A program made the translations under genes and the position numbers. The notes beneath the pieces are model-generated. The model was given only the letters and a program-made list of their open reading frames with translations, had not been told where the DNA came from and did no database searches. Of a stretch of DNA of 29,076 nt, positions 19,872 through 28,138 are shown one piece after another (within the stretch, counting starts at the first letter, position 1; every line of letters begins with the position of its first letter). Source of the stretch: a virus; the IMG/VR virus record IMGVR_UViG_3300043595_000071, positions 1 to 29,076 of that record; one strand, written 5' to 3'.

Positions 19872-21394
19872 GCGCCATCGAATCCAATACCCGCGAGTTG
19901 CTGCCGCCAGCAGATGCGCCAGCCACGCCCGGTACCGAGCTGTCGTTACCCCAGCGCGCGCTCGCGGCGATGAAGCTAAAGGTGACGGTCGAGCAGTTGA
20001 CCGAACTCGCCGCTAAAACCGCCGATATCACGACGATCACCAACGCCGATGGCCGCACGCAAATTCACGCGGCAGCCATGGTGCTGCGCGAAGAACGGAT
20101 CGCGATCGACAAGGCAGGCATAGCCGGTCGCGACGAAGCAAACAAGTTCGCGAAGCAGGTCATCATCGAAGCCGGCAAGCTGATCAAGTTAATCAAGCCG
20201 GAAGAGGAGCGGCTGATCGCACTGCGCGACGCATGGGACACAGCAAGAGAGGCGGAGAAGTTCGCCAAGGCCGACCTCGAGCGCAAACGCAAAGAGGCGA
20301 TCCAGTCCCGCATCCAAAGCATGCGCGATCGGGTGGCCGAGGTTGCGGGCCTGGGCTCCGCTGGCGTGCAACAGGCGATCATCGAATTCACCGCGATCGT
20401 GATCGACGACAACAACTTTGCCGAACTGAAGGAGACGGCCGAGGCGGTACACCAGAATGTCCTGGCCCGCCTTCGGTCGATGCACGCGGAGTACGTCAAG
20501 CACGAAGAGGATATGGCGCGCATCAAGGCCGAACAGGAGCGGCGCGCGGCGGAGCTCGAAGCCGAGAAGGTCCGCCAGCGCAAGGAGCGCGAACTCGATA
20601 AAGCCCGTATGGCGGCGATATCAGCCATCAACCGGCTGCCCCTGGTCGCCACCACCGGCCGCAATCCCGATCGCAAGGCCGGTACGCGCGAGTGCATCGC
20701 CGACACCCTCGACGAGGCGCGCAACTTCGAGGTGAGCGAGGCCGACTTCGGCACGCTGCTCGATGCGGCAACCGAAGCCAAGCGCGCCGCCGTCGAGCAG
20801 ATCGAGCACGTCCTGCAGCGCTTCGACGATCGCGAACGCCAGCAGGCCGAGCATCAGCGTCTCGATGCCGAGCGGGCAGCCGCCCAGGCCGAACACGCGC
20901 GTATCGCCGCCGAGAACGCGCGCCAGGCCGAGGAGCTGCGCCGGCAACAGGAGTCCCTCGAGCAGCAGCGGCGCGACCAGGAAGCGGCTGCCCAGGCCGA
21001 GCGCGATCGGTTGGCCGATGAGCAGCGCAAGATCGAAGCCGATCGGCAGCAGGTCGCACTGCTGCAGGCATCGCTCGCCGCCCAGTCTGGACCGTCGCCG
21101 CAGGCCGGGCCTCCAACGGAACCCCAGCCCGAACCGAGCACCACCATCGAGCCTCCCATTGCGGACGTTTGTGGAGAGGTCCCCTGCAAGCTCTGCAGCA
21201 CGCCCACCCGCGCCCTGCACACGCTGCTGTGTGATGGCTGCTACGACCTCAGCAAGCACATCACGGTAGCGACCGCAGTCTCGGCGATCACGCTTGGCTG
21301 CGAGGCGCTCGGCATTGCCGATCGAGCAGTGAGCATGCTCAAGGCGGCCCGCAAGGCTCGGGCGCAGTTGCAGTCGCAGGCAGGTGCGGCATGA
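19868..21394 (+). CDS. Long coiled-coil phage protein with C-terminal zinc-knuckle
   Basis: The 508-residue product is dominated by heptad-like charged helices, about residues 115-260 and 300-400 (KEAIQSRIQSMRDRVAEV; EHARIAAENARQAEELRRQQ). Between them lies a compact part (RLPLVATTGRNPDRKAGTRECIADTLDEARNFEV). A proline-rich linker near 410-430 is followed by CGEVPCKLCS...LLCDGC, a likely four-cysteine zinc site. Such proteins, resembling phage DUF1351-like coiled-coil proteins, are often encoded by recombination genes. It may bind DNA or bridge proteins. It is coupled by ATGA on both sides. Confidence 0.75.
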   Translation: MSAIESNTRELLPPADAPATPGTELSLPQRALAAMKLKVTVEQLTELAAKTADITTITNADGRTQIHAAAMVLREERIAIDKAGIAGRDEANKFAKQVIIEAGKLIKLIKPEEERLIALRDAWDTAREAEKFAKADLERKRKEAIQSRIQSMRDRVAEVAGLGSAGVQQAIIEFTAIVIDDNNFAELKETAEAVHQNVLARLRSMHAEYVKHEEDMARIKAEQERRAAELEAEKVRQRKERELDKARMAAISAINRLPLVATTGRNPDRKAGTRECIADTLDEARNFEVSEADFGTLLDAATEAKRAAVEQIEHVLQRFDDRERQQAEHQRLDAERAAAQAEHARIAAENARQAEELRRQQESLEQQRRDQEAAAQAERDRLADEQRKIEADRQQVALLQASLAAQSGPSPQAGPPTEPQPEPSTTIEPPIADVCGEVPCKLCSTPTRALHTLLCDGCYDLSKHITVATAVSAITLGCEALGIADRAVSMLKAARKARAQLQSQAGAA

Positions 21395-21669
21395 GCAAGA
21401 CAAAACCGAAGTCGAAGGCCGGCGCCAAGTCGGCTAAGTCCGCGCACCAGCCGGCGCAGCGACTGACCACAGTCGCAGTCCGGTTCTCAGATACCGCCAA
21501 GGTCTACACCTACAAGATCAAGCCCGGCAGGGTGAAGCTGGGTGACGAACTGATCGCCGACACAGATCGCGGGCCCGTGGTCGTGTTTGTGGTGCGCATC
21601 GACCAGGCCGTGCAGCCCGTGCCCGGCGTCGAGCTCAAGACCATCACCCGCAAAGCCGTTCCAATCTGA
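21391..21669 (+). CDS. Small basic beta-strand protein
   Basis: The 92-residue product has a lysine/alanine-rich N-terminus (SKTKPKSKAGAKSAKSAHQP), followed by a beta-rich domain (TTVAVRFSDTAKVYTYKIKPGRVKLGDELIAD, GPVVVFVVRIDQ) that looks like an SH3-like barrel. The basic tail suggests nucleic acid binding. Unnamed family. Confidence 0.68.
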   Translation: MSKTKPKSKAGAKSAKSAHQPAQRLTTVAVRFSDTAKVYTYKIKPGRVKLGDELIADTDRGPVVVFVVRIDQAVQPVPGVELKTITRKAVPI

Positions 21670-21675
21670 GGATCT

Positions 21676-22389
21676 ATGACCGCAATTTGCCTAGATACAG
21701 AGACAACTGGCGTGGACGCGCCCGACGTGATCGAGCTTGCCTACGCTGGCCCGCTGGCCACCCCGCGCACCCAGTACCATGACAATGACATCAAGTTCTT
21801 TGCGTGGAAGCCCAACAAGCCAATCACCCTGGGCGCGATGGCGACGCACCATATCATCGACGCGGACCTGCAAGAGTGTCTGCCATGGCCTGGCAGCTGG
21901 TTGCCGCCCGCTGAGATCGGCCCCGTCGAGTACGCCGTTGCTCATAACTGCCAATTCGACTGGGACGCGATCGGCAAGCCTGCGCAACTGAAGCAGATCT
22001 GCACGCTCGCACTGGCGCGCAAAGCATGGCCGCTGCTCGACTCTCACAAGCTGGGCGCGATCATGTACCACCTGTACCCGCAAGCGATGGCGCGAGATTG
22101 GCTGCGCAAGGCTCACTCTGCGACTGCTGATGTCTCGATGCTGGGTCGGTTGCTGTTCACGCTCACCGACATCTTCCAGCCGCGTGACTGGGCGCATCTC
22201 TACCAGATCAGCGAAGTGGCGCGAGTGCCCACTGTCATGAGCTTCGGGAAATATGGGCCGGCCGATGGCAAGCCCGGCATGCCGATTCCCGAGATGCGCC
22301 GCAAGGATCCTGGCTACGTGCGCTGGCTGCTCGCGAACGCAGACATCGTGAAGAAGGACCTCTACTGGCAGAAGGCGCTCACCCAGTGA
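21676..22389 (+). CDS. DEDDh exonuclease, ExoX-like
   Basis: The 237-residue protein has the three exonuclease motifs of the DnaQ superfamily: CLDTETTG (Asp7, Glu9), HNCQFDWDAI, and the DEDDh motif HSATADVSM. The C-terminal part (FGKYGPADGKPGMPIPEMRRKDPGYVRWLLANADIVKKDLYW) is typical of exodeoxyribonuclease X. It degrades single- or double-stranded 3' ends and could make up for the altered RecE-like protein, or act in repair. It begins seven bases after the preceding stop. Confidence 0.9.
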   Translation: MTAICLDTETTGVDAPDVIELAYAGPLATPRTQYHDNDIKFFAWKPNKPITLGAMATHHIIDADLQECLPWPGSWLPPAEIGPVEYAVAHNCQFDWDAIGKPAQLKQICTLALARKAWPLLDSHKLGAIMYHLYPQAMARDWLRKAHSATADVSMLGRLLFTLTDIFQPRDWAHLYQISEVARVPTVMSFGKYGPADGKPGMPIPEMRRKDPGYVRWLLANADIVKKDLYWQKALTQ

Positions 22390-22583
22390 CGCCGTTCCAA
22401 CAATACCAGTTGCTTCACATGCAGGCGGAGGTTCAAGCCTTGGTGTCTGAGCGCGAGGCCATGATCGCAGCCAACAAGGGTCGCGAGTCGGCCGGACTCT
22501 CGCTGGCATATGGCGAGGACGCGTTCGCAATGAATGCCCAGGCTTTGCGCTGCGTTGTGCCCGATCCGCGCGAGCTGGCCTGA
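22386..22583 (+). CDS. 65-residue helical phage protein
   Basis: GTG 22386 shares GTGA with the exonuclease stop. The product (TPFQQYQLLHMQAEVQALVSEREAMIAANKGR ... ALRCVVPDPRELA) is a predicted helical hairpin. No known family. Its coupling supports it. Confidence 0.62.
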   Translation: MTPFQQYQLLHMQAEVQALVSEREAMIAANKGRESAGLSLAYGEDAFAMNAQALRCVVPDPRELA

Positions 22584-22626
22584 GCACTGGTCGATAACAA
22601 TTTTCAACAACCTTGCGGGAGTGACG

Positions 22627-23010
22627 ATGGAAGAGAACAAGTTCAGTGGTTGGGGTCTCGTGGAAATAATGGGACACGTGCGTGTTGCCGGCCGACTGGG
22701 TGAACGCAGCATCGCCGGCACCAACCTGCTGCAAGTCGACATCCCGCTCAGCGACGAGCCCGACCACTTCCGCACTCAGTTCGTCGGTGGTGGATCGATC
22801 TACGCGCTGCATCCGACGGACGAGAAGACGGCGCGCGCACTAGCGAAACGGTTGGGCACCAAGCCGACTTACGCCTACGACGTCGAGCAGCAGCTACGCA
22901 TCGAGCAGCGCGCAGCAGCAGAGCCTGTCACTGCCGAGCCGCGGGTGCCCGTCTATGGCGGTGACGACCCGGATCACGATCACGACGAAGACGACGACAA
23001 CCGGTTCTGA
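22627..23010 (+). CDS. Conserved phage protein with SSB-like acidic tip
   Basis: From ATG 22627 (GGGAG seven bases upstream) the product has 127 residues. NKFSGWGLVEIMGHVRVAGRLGERSIAGTNLLQVDIP followed by GGGSIYALHPTDEKTARALAKRL matches an unnamed protein family common on phages and mobile elements. The last residues, DHDHDEDDDNRF, are an acidic tail ending in phenylalanine, like the partner-binding tip of single-strand binding proteins (DDDIPF). The link to SSB is a suggestion; the domain itself is not a recognised OB fold. Confidence 0.75.
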   Translation: MEENKFSGWGLVEIMGHVRVAGRLGERSIAGTNLLQVDIPLSDEPDHFRTQFVGGGSIYALHPTDEKTARALAKRLGTKPTYAYDVEQQLRIEQRAAAEPVTAEPRVPVYGGDDPDHDHDEDDDNRF

Positions 23011-23018
23011 GCAGCGCC

Positions 23019-23513
23019 ATGCACGCCCTCACCTGCCAATACTGCGGCGCCGCTGCCACCTACTACGAGAGCAGCGCGCCACTCTACAACGGACGCGACT
23101 ATGGCTCCTGCTGGGCGTGCGCACCGTGCGATGCAATGGTTGGCTGTCACCCCGATGGCCAGCCCCTCGGCACGCTCGCCAACAAGGCGCTACGCATCGA
23201 GCGGCAGGCGGTCAAGCGGGTCTTCAATCCTTTATGGGAAGACATCGAGGGTGCATACCCGGGCATCCCGGTGCCACGCGGATGGGTTCGCCAGGTAATG
23301 CGCACGCGGGCCTACCAGTGGCTCGCGGCGCAGATGGGTTTGCCGGCCGAAGCGTGCCACGTTGCGATGTTCGATGAATCTCAGTGCCGGCGGGCGGCGC
23401 AGATTATTCAGGACTTGCTGCCGACGCCGGCCGTGATTCGGGACTGGGCAAAGGCGCGGGAGCCAAAGAAGACACGAACGCGCCAGGCATGCGCGCGGGC
23501 GGTGGCGAAGTGA
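23019..23513 (+). CDS. Zinc-finger phage protein, DUF3268-like
   Basis: The 164-residue protein begins with CQYCG (6-10), then CWACAPCDAMVGCHPDGQPLGTLAN (about 31-55), the pattern of the DUF3268 zinc-finger family. RVFNPLWEDIEGAYPG follows as in family members, and a helical C-terminal domain (TRAYQWLAAQMGLPAEACHVAMFDESQCRRAAQII) is typical. It is found in phage early regions; function not established. Its stop overlaps the methyltransferase start by one base. Confidence 0.82.
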   Translation: MHALTCQYCGAAATYYESSAPLYNGRDYGSCWACAPCDAMVGCHPDGQPLGTLANKALRIERQAVKRVFNPLWEDIEGAYPGIPVPRGWVRQVMRTRAYQWLAAQMGLPAEACHVAMFDESQCRRAAQIIQDLLPTPAVIRDWAKAREPKKTRTRQACARAVAK

Positions 23514-24931
23514 TGCGCTCAGGCGAAATCGTCGTCGACTGCTTTGCCGGTGGCGGCGGTGCCAGCACTGGCATCGAGCGCGCCATCGGCAGGCCGGTCG
23601 ACTACGCTGTCAATCACAACGCCAAGGCGCTGGCCGTGCACATGGCCAACCACCCGCACACGGTCCACCTGCACGAGAACATCCGCAACCTGGATCCGGG
23701 GGGCGTCGCACCAGGCCGGCAGATCGGGCTCGGCTGGTTCAGCCCCGACTGCACGTACTACAGTAAGGCGCGCGGTGGCAAACCCTTTCGAGACCCTCGC
23801 AAGGCAATGCGTATCCGCGGTCTGGCGACGAGCGTGATTTGGTGGATGCAGCAGCGCCGGCCTCGGGTGGTGATGCTTGAGAATGTTGAAGAGTTCGCGC
23901 ACTGGGGCCCGCTGCTCGATGACGGTACACCCTGCCCAATCCGCCGTGGCCAATCCTTCCGGCGATGGCACCGCCGCATTGAAAACCTTGGCTACCGGAT
24001 CGACATGCGGCAGCTCGTGGCCGCGGAGCACGGCGCCGGCACCACGCGCAAACGATTGTTCGTTGTTGCCCGCTGCGACGGAGAGGAAATTGTATTCCCG
24101 GAACGCACGCACGGACCCGGCCTGCAGCCGTTCGTGACCGCGGCCGATTGCATCGACTGGTCGATCCCCTGCCCTTCGATCTTCACCCGCAAGAAGCCGC
24201 TGGCCGAAGCCACGATGCGCCGGATCGCTCGCGGCGTCATGCGATATGTCGTGAACAATCCGCGCCCGTTCATTGTAACGATGCGCGGCACAGAGCCTGC
24301 CCACGTCGATGCGTCTGCGCGCTCCATCTATGAGCCGCTGCGCACCGTCAGCGCCGCCGGCACCCATCACGCGCTGGTAGCTCCATCGATCATCAACACC
24401 CGTAACGGTGAGCGTGTGGGCCAGGATCCGCGCTGCCGCGACATCCGGCTGCCCTATCCAACGATCACCGCGCAGGGCAGCCAGGGCGCGCTCGTCGCTG
24501 CATTCCTGGCGCGGCACTACGGCGGGCACGAGAACGACGGGCATCCGCTCAACATCCCGGTGAGCACGATCACCACGAAGGACCATCACCACCTGGTGCA
24601 CGCCTTCCTGCTCAAGTACTACGGCACCGACCAGGATCCGCGGTTGAGCGAGCCGCTGGCAACGATAACGACAAAGCACCGATTCGGACTGGTGACGGTG
24701 TGCGGCGAGCCATACCAGATCGTCGACATCGGCATGCGCATGTTGGAGCCGCGTGAGCTGGCCAACGCGACCAGCTTCGGCCGAGACTACATCCTGGATC
24801 CGCTCTACGAAGGCAAGCCGCTCAGCAAGACCGATCAGGTTTGGATGATTGGCAACGCGGTACCGCCGGCCGCGGCTGAGGCTCTGGTGCGTGCCAACTT
24901 CCAACAACAGCAATACGAGGCAGTCGCATGA
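23513..24931 (+). CDS. DNA (cytosine-5) methyltransferase, phage type
   Basis: From ATG 23513 the protein has 472 residues. It transfers a methyl group from AdoMet to cytosine in DNA, probably protecting the phage from host restriction. Motif I is VVDCFAGGGGASTGIE (7-22), motif IV GWFSPDCTYYSKA with catalytic Cys80, motif VI MLENVEEF with Glu123, motif VIII GAGTTRKRLFVVAR near 180, and motif X GNAVPPAAAE near 450. Motif IV has SPDC in place of the usual PPCQ, a variant found in phage-borne enzymes. Between VIII and X are repeated segments of form PxxTIxxxHHxLV (about 280-400), probably in target recognition. No partner endonuclease is nearby. Confidence 0.92.
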   Translation: MRSGEIVVDCFAGGGGASTGIERAIGRPVDYAVNHNAKALAVHMANHPHTVHLHENIRNLDPGGVAPGRQIGLGWFSPDCTYYSKARGGKPFRDPRKAMRIRGLATSVIWWMQQRRPRVVMLENVEEFAHWGPLLDDGTPCPIRRGQSFRRWHRRIENLGYRIDMRQLVAAEHGAGTTRKRLFVVARCDGEEIVFPERTHGPGLQPFVTAADCIDWSIPCPSIFTRKKPLAEATMRRIARGVMRYVVNNPRPFIVTMRGTEPAHVDASARSIYEPLRTVSAAGTHHALVAPSIINTRNGERVGQDPRCRDIRLPYPTITAQGSQGALVAAFLARHYGGHENDGHPLNIPVSTITTKDHHHLVHAFLLKYYGTDQDPRLSEPLATITTKHRFGLVTVCGEPYQIVDIGMRMLEPRELANATSFGRDYILDPLYEGKPLSKTDQVWMIGNAVPPAAAEALVRANFQQQQYEAVA

Positions 24932-25155
24932 CTTGCCCGGTACCGAACTGCGGCAACACCGTGCACCAGGGTCACCTGATGTGCTTTGGCCACTGGCGCG
25001 CTGTGCACTTCACGCTGCAGATGAAGGTGCAGCGGGCCTGGAAGAACTTCGTCCAGGCCAAGAAAGCAAACATGAAGCTGGCGTGCCTGCGTGCGTACCG
25101 GGCGGCGCGGGATGAGGCGATTGCCTCCGTGAGTCCCCAAGGAGACTGTCGATGA
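24928..25155 (+). CDS. Small zinc-binding phage protein
   Basis: The 75-residue product begins TCPVPNCGNTVHQGHLMCFGHW, a Cys-Cys-Cys-His pattern that should bind one zinc ion, followed by a basic helix (QMKVQRAWKNFVQAKKANMKLACLRAYRAAR). It is coupled to both neighbours by ATGA. Proteins of this size and pattern are frequent in phage operons; function unknown. Confidence 0.72.
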   Translation: MTCPVPNCGNTVHQGHLMCFGHWRAVHFTLQMKVQRAWKNFVQAKKANMKLACLRAYRAARDEAIASVSPQGDCR

Positions 25156-25496
25156 ATGATCAAGAGATGCGGGCGCTCATCAACTCGCCCGAGATCGAAG
25201 GATTCTTGCGCGGCGTGCACATCGAGGCGGTACACCAAGTCGACCGATGGGGCACCGCGCACGACATAGCCAAGCGCCCGGCGGACTGGTTCTGGCTGGT
25301 TGGATATCTCGCCGGCAAAGCACTGCACGCGGCGGTGAGCGGCGACCGTGATAAGTCGCTGCATCACTGCATCAGTACCGCGGCCGCGCTCTACAACTGG
25401 CACTGCTCCATCAAAGGCGTCGACGTTCGGATGGCGCCGGGCAGCAGCGACATCGCGAGGCGCGTCGATGGTGAGTTCCCGGGCGAGGCTGCGTAG
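25152..25496 (+). CDS. Conserved helical phage protein, possibly MazG-like
   Basis: The 114-residue product contains EAVHQVDRWGTAHDIAKRPADWFWLVGYLAGKALHAAVSGD and SLHHCISTAAALYNWH, a pattern repeated in many phage and plasmid proteins. The W(G)xxHD...DWFWLVGYLAGK...HHxIStAAAxxNWH arrangement resembles all-alpha NTP pyrophosphatases such as MazG, but the metal-binding glutamates of MazG are not clearly present. I keep the function open. Confidence 0.72.
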   Translation: MNDQEMRALINSPEIEGFLRGVHIEAVHQVDRWGTAHDIAKRPADWFWLVGYLAGKALHAAVSGDRDKSLHHCISTAAALYNWHCSIKGVDVRMAPGSSDIARRVDGEFPGEAA

Positions 25497-25499
25497 TCG

Positions 25500-25943
25500 A
25501 TGCGCGCTATCTCTCTCTGGCAGCCATGGGCCTCGCTCTGGCTCACGCAATCAAAGATCCACGAGACGCGGCACTGGTCGACGCCGTATCGCGGGAGCCT
25601 GGCTGTCCACGCAGCGAAGCGCCCGGTCTCTGATCCTGGAGAGCAGGTCGCCGCAATCTGCGTTCGTGAGTTTGGAACCGACTGGCGCAAGGCCTTGCCA
25701 CGGGGCGCGATCATTGGCTTCCTGGAGCTCATCGACTGCGTATCGACCGAGGCCATGTGCGCTCACTGGCAGGTTGGCAGTGTGCCCACGGCTTCCCTTC
25801 CCCGAGACTACTGGTGCGGAGATTTCAGCGAGGGTCGCTTTGCTTGGCGAGGCGCCTTTCGCAATAGCCTGCAGTCGCATGTCCCGTTCGTTGGCCGGCA
25901 GGGTTTCTTCAACGTGCCCGACGAGGTGCTCGCGAATGGCTGA
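25500..25943 (+). CDS. ASCH domain protein
   Basis: The 147-residue protein begins RAISLWQPWASLWLTQSKIHETRHWSTPYRGSLAVHAAKRP, the typical start of ASCH (PUA-like) domains, which bind RNA or modified nucleotides. LPRGAIIGFLELIDCV and GRFAWR complete the family pattern. ASCH proteins are common in phages near nucleic acid modification genes; here a cytosine methyltransferase is nearby. The ATG at 25500 follows the preceding stop by three bases. Confidence 0.85.
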   Translation: MRAISLWQPWASLWLTQSKIHETRHWSTPYRGSLAVHAAKRPVSDPGEQVAAICVREFGTDWRKALPRGAIIGFLELIDCVSTEAMCAHWQVGSVPTASLPRDYWCGDFSEGRFAWRGAFRNSLQSHVPFVGRQGFFNVPDEVLANG

Positions 25944-26070
25944 GACAACCATTGAGTGGACCAGTACGCGCGCTGCCGACGGGGCGGTGCACGCGGGTTA
26001 TAGCTTCAACGCCTGGGTCGGGTGCCAAGAGGTAAGCGTCGGCCCGCAAGGTGCCTGCGAGCGATGCTAG
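25936..26070 (+). pseudogene. N-terminal remnant of a phage Gp37/Gp68 (DUF5131) protein
   Basis: ATG 25936 overlaps the ASCH gene's end and the frame stops at TAG 26070 after 44 residues. TTIEWT at residues 4-9 and FNAWVGCQEVSVGPQGACERC at 24-44 match the start of the Gp37/Gp68 family (usual form TxIEWTxxTxNPxxGCxxxSxGCxxCYAE), a radical-SAM-like protein normally several times this length. The match ends at the third cysteine of the cluster. No continuation is found in the next frame. It is a stump left by deletion, or less likely a mini-protein with a metal site. Confidence 0.65.
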
Positions 26071-26295
26071 GTGCATCTCGCCCGTAACGAGCTCTCAGAG
26101 GTCATGCTCAGGCTCTCGCGGCTTGACTGCTCTAACGAGTCAGGGCCGATACGCGAAGCAACATTCGCGATCAGCCGTGCTTCGACTTATCTATACGAAG
26201 TCCTTTCGTGCCGCCAGGTCTATGACGGCGACAAACGATGCGGGCTCGACGCTGGTCACGACGGACCGTGCGGGCCGGATGAAATTCCATTCTAG
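26071..26295 (+). CDS. Small phage protein with C-terminal Cys/His motif
   Basis: A GTG at 26071 follows directly after the remnant's stop and gives 74 residues. The N-terminal half is helical (ARNELSEVMLRLSRL). The C-terminus CRQVYDGDKRCGLDAGHDGPCGPDEIPF has the pattern CG..AGHxGPC found in small actinophage and proteophage proteins, a possible zinc site. The start is uncertain. Confidence 0.58.
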   Translation: MHLARNELSEVMLRLSRLDCSNESGPIREATFAISRASTYLYEVLSCRQVYDGDKRCGLDAGHDGPCGPDEIPF

Positions 26296-26306
26296 GGGAG
26301 GCGCCA

Positions 26307-26630
26307 GTGATCACCGAGTACGACCTGCAGGTGAGCAGCCACGTCCATTGGACGGTCAAGGTGGAGAGCGAGATCGTATGGCTCGACCACCGCGGCCCGC
26401 TGCAGGGCTACATCGCATACTGCAGCGAGACCACCGCCGAGGGTCGCGGGCTCACCGAGGCAGATGCGTTCGAGTCCTTCATCACCAGCGCATTCCCGGA
26501 GCCAGTGAAGGGGCCGACTCCGCCGCCGCCATCTGCCGCCCCACCGCCGGCCATGCCTACCACCAACGTGCGCACGTTCCCGCTGCGCGGCAGATTCCTC
26601 GAGCGGGCGATCACGGGGGACGGCTCATGA
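26307..26630 (+). CDS. Uncharacterised phage protein with Pro-rich tail
   Basis: GTG 26307 has a strong ribosome-binding site (GGGGAGG seven bases upstream), giving 107 residues. A beta-rich domain (YDLQVSSHVHWTVKVESEIVWLDHRGPLQGYIAYCSE) is followed by a helix and a proline-rich stretch (PTPPPPSAAPPPAMP). No known family. Confidence 0.66.
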   Translation: MITEYDLQVSSHVHWTVKVESEIVWLDHRGPLQGYIAYCSETTAEGRGLTEADAFESFITSAFPEPVKGPTPPPPSAAPPPAMPTTNVRTFPLRGRFLERAITGDGS

Positions 26631-26860
26631 CCGACGGCCGACTCTATCGACAGCATGCCAAATTGCTCGTGCTCGCCGCCGGCAATCAGCTGGCGTGCGT
26701 CGTGCTGGCGTGCACCGTCCCCATGCTGGCGTGGGATGGGCATGCGCTGGGGTGCGCAGTGTTTGCTGGTGCCGCAGGCTGGGCGTGGCACCGGGCGCGG
26801 TACTACCTCGGGTTGGCGGAATGGGTGCGTGGGCAGATTGAGCGGGCGGAGGGTGGGTAG
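26627..26860 (+). CDS. Small membrane protein
   Basis: ATG 26627 shares ATGA with the preceding stop; 77 residues. Two hydrophobic segments (about 13-34, LLVLAAGNQLACVVLACTVPML, and 38-54, HALGCAVFAGAAGWAWH) suggest a hairpin in the inner membrane, with a charged C-terminus. The function is unknown. It lies just before the excision/integration genes. Confidence 0.65.
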   Translation: MTDGRLYRQHAKLLVLAAGNQLACVVLACTVPMLAWDGHALGCAVFAGAAGWAWHRARYYLGLAEWVRGQIERAEGG

Positions 26861-26865
26861 TCCTA

Positions 26866-27132
26866 ATGTTCCTCGACGCCACGCAACTCGCGCAACTCAC
26901 CGGTCGCAAGCGGCCCAAGGCTCAGTGCGAGTTCCTGGCGCGCGAGGGTTACCACTTCCGGGTCAATGCATGTGGCGAGCCGGTGGTGCTGGTGGCCGAG
27001 GTTCACAAGCGATTCGGCGTCGAGCTGGCTCCTCAGCCCGGGCGTGCGCCTGGCGGAAAATCGATCCTGGATTGGCAGGCGATGGAGCGTCGCGGTATGG
27101 TCCGCCTCCGTGGGCCGCACAAGAACTCATAA
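26866..27132 (+). CDS. DUF4224 protein, likely excisionase-type factor
   Basis: The 88-residue product starts FLDATQLAQLTGRKRPKAQCEFLAREGYHFRVNACGEPVVL, which matches the DUF4224 family found immediately upstream of phage tyrosine integrases. The small HTH-like fold and position suggest a directionality factor or integrase regulator. Its end overlaps the integrase start by 23 bases. The role is inferred from family context. Confidence 0.82.
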   Translation: MFLDATQLAQLTGRKRPKAQCEFLAREGYHFRVNACGEPVVLVAEVHKRFGVELAPQPGRAPGGKSILDWQAMERRGMVRLRGPHKNS

Positions 27133-28138
27133 CAGGCATCTGCCCCGCCGCGTTTACCAGCGCCGCGGCAAGTACTACTACGTTCATCCCAACGGTGAGT
27201 GGCTCCCCCTCGGCGATGATTATGGCAATGCCCTGCGCAGGTACGCGGACTTGATCGGGGAGCGGCCCATCGGGACACTCTCGGAGTTGTTCGATCGCTA
27301 CCTGCTCGAGGTCATCCCAAAGAAAGCGGCCACGACTCAGGAGGGGCAGCGGGTTCAACTTGAACTGCTCCGCATCGCCGTTGGACGCTCAAAGCCTCAC
27401 GAGCTTGCCGCGCGGGATGTGATCCGGTACCGCAACGCGCGCGGGCAAAAGTCGAAGGCCCAGGCGAACCAAGAGATCGCGCTGCTCTCCCACATCTGCA
27501 CCATGGCGGTGGAGTGGGAAGTGCTGGAGACCAATCCTTGCCGCGACGTCAAGAAGTTCCAGATCGCGCCGCGTGACCACTATGTCGAGGATGCCGATTA
27601 CATGGCGATGCGGGCAGCCTGCGGCGAGCGTCTGCAAGTGCTGATGGATCTGGCGCTGCTGACTGGGCAACGCCAAGCGGACCTGCTGCGGCTGCGTTGG
27701 GACCAGCTCGACAAGGATGGAATCAGGTTTCGCCAGGGCAAGACCGGGAAGGTGCTGATCATGTCTTGGTCGGCGGAGTTGCGCCGCGTTATCGCTCGAG
27801 CAAAGGAGATCGAGCCGACCGGCGTCACAGTGGTCGCGACCGAGCGCGGTGGGCAATACACCAAAGACGGCTTCAGCACGCTATGGCACCGGGCACGCCT
27901 CAGAGCCAAGGAGAAGGGATTGCAGAGGCCCTTCCAATTCCACGACCTGAGAGCCAAGTCGGCCAGCGATGACGCATTGGCCGCCGCGAGCGAGAGGCTT
28001 GGGCACGCCAGCACAGCAACCACCCAACGCGTTTACCGGCGGGCGCCGAGCCGGGTGAAGCCCCTGGATTTTGGACGCGCCAGCCTTATTGGACGTGAGC
28101 ACCGGTCGGGAACTCGGAAAAAGCAGGCTCGGAAGTAG
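27110..28138 (+). CDS. int: Tyrosine-type phage integrase
   Basis: From a GTG at 27110 (product beginning GRTRTHNRHLPRRVYQRRGKYY, a usual start in DUF4224-linked integrases) the protein has 342 residues. It performs site-specific recombination between attP and attB. The catalytic residues are all present: Arg188 (TGQRQ), Lys211 (GKTGK), His278 and Arg281 (HDLRAKS), His299 (LGHAST) and Tyr309 (RVYRR). Residues about 55-145 are the core-binding SAM-like domain. The frame is open further upstream but within the DUF4224 gene. The putative attachment site begins 13 bases after its stop. Confidence 0.93.
   Translation: MGRTRTHNRHLPRRVYQRRGKYYYVHPNGEWLPLGDDYGNALRRYADLIGERPIGTLSELFDRYLLEVIPKKAATTQEGQRVQLELLRIAVGRSKPHELAARDVIRYRNARGQKSKAQANQEIALLSHICTMAVEWEVLETNPCRDVKKFQIAPRDHYVEDADYMAMRAACGERLQVLMDLALLTGQRQADLLRLRWDQLDKDGIRFRQGKTGKVLIMSWSAELRRVIARAKEIEPTGVTVVATERGGQYTKDGFSTLWHRARLRAKEKGLQRPFQFHDLRAKSASDDALAAASERLGHASTATTQRVYRRAPSRVKPLDFGRASLIGREHRSGTRKKQARK

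Noticed and set aside
8150-24905. Recurring motif TTGTTGGAA in several places
   Set aside because: Three copies at 8150-8205 are explained by an Asn-rich coding repeat; the others are scattered in coding DNA with no fixed relation to gene starts. A genome-wide count would be needed to claim enrichment.
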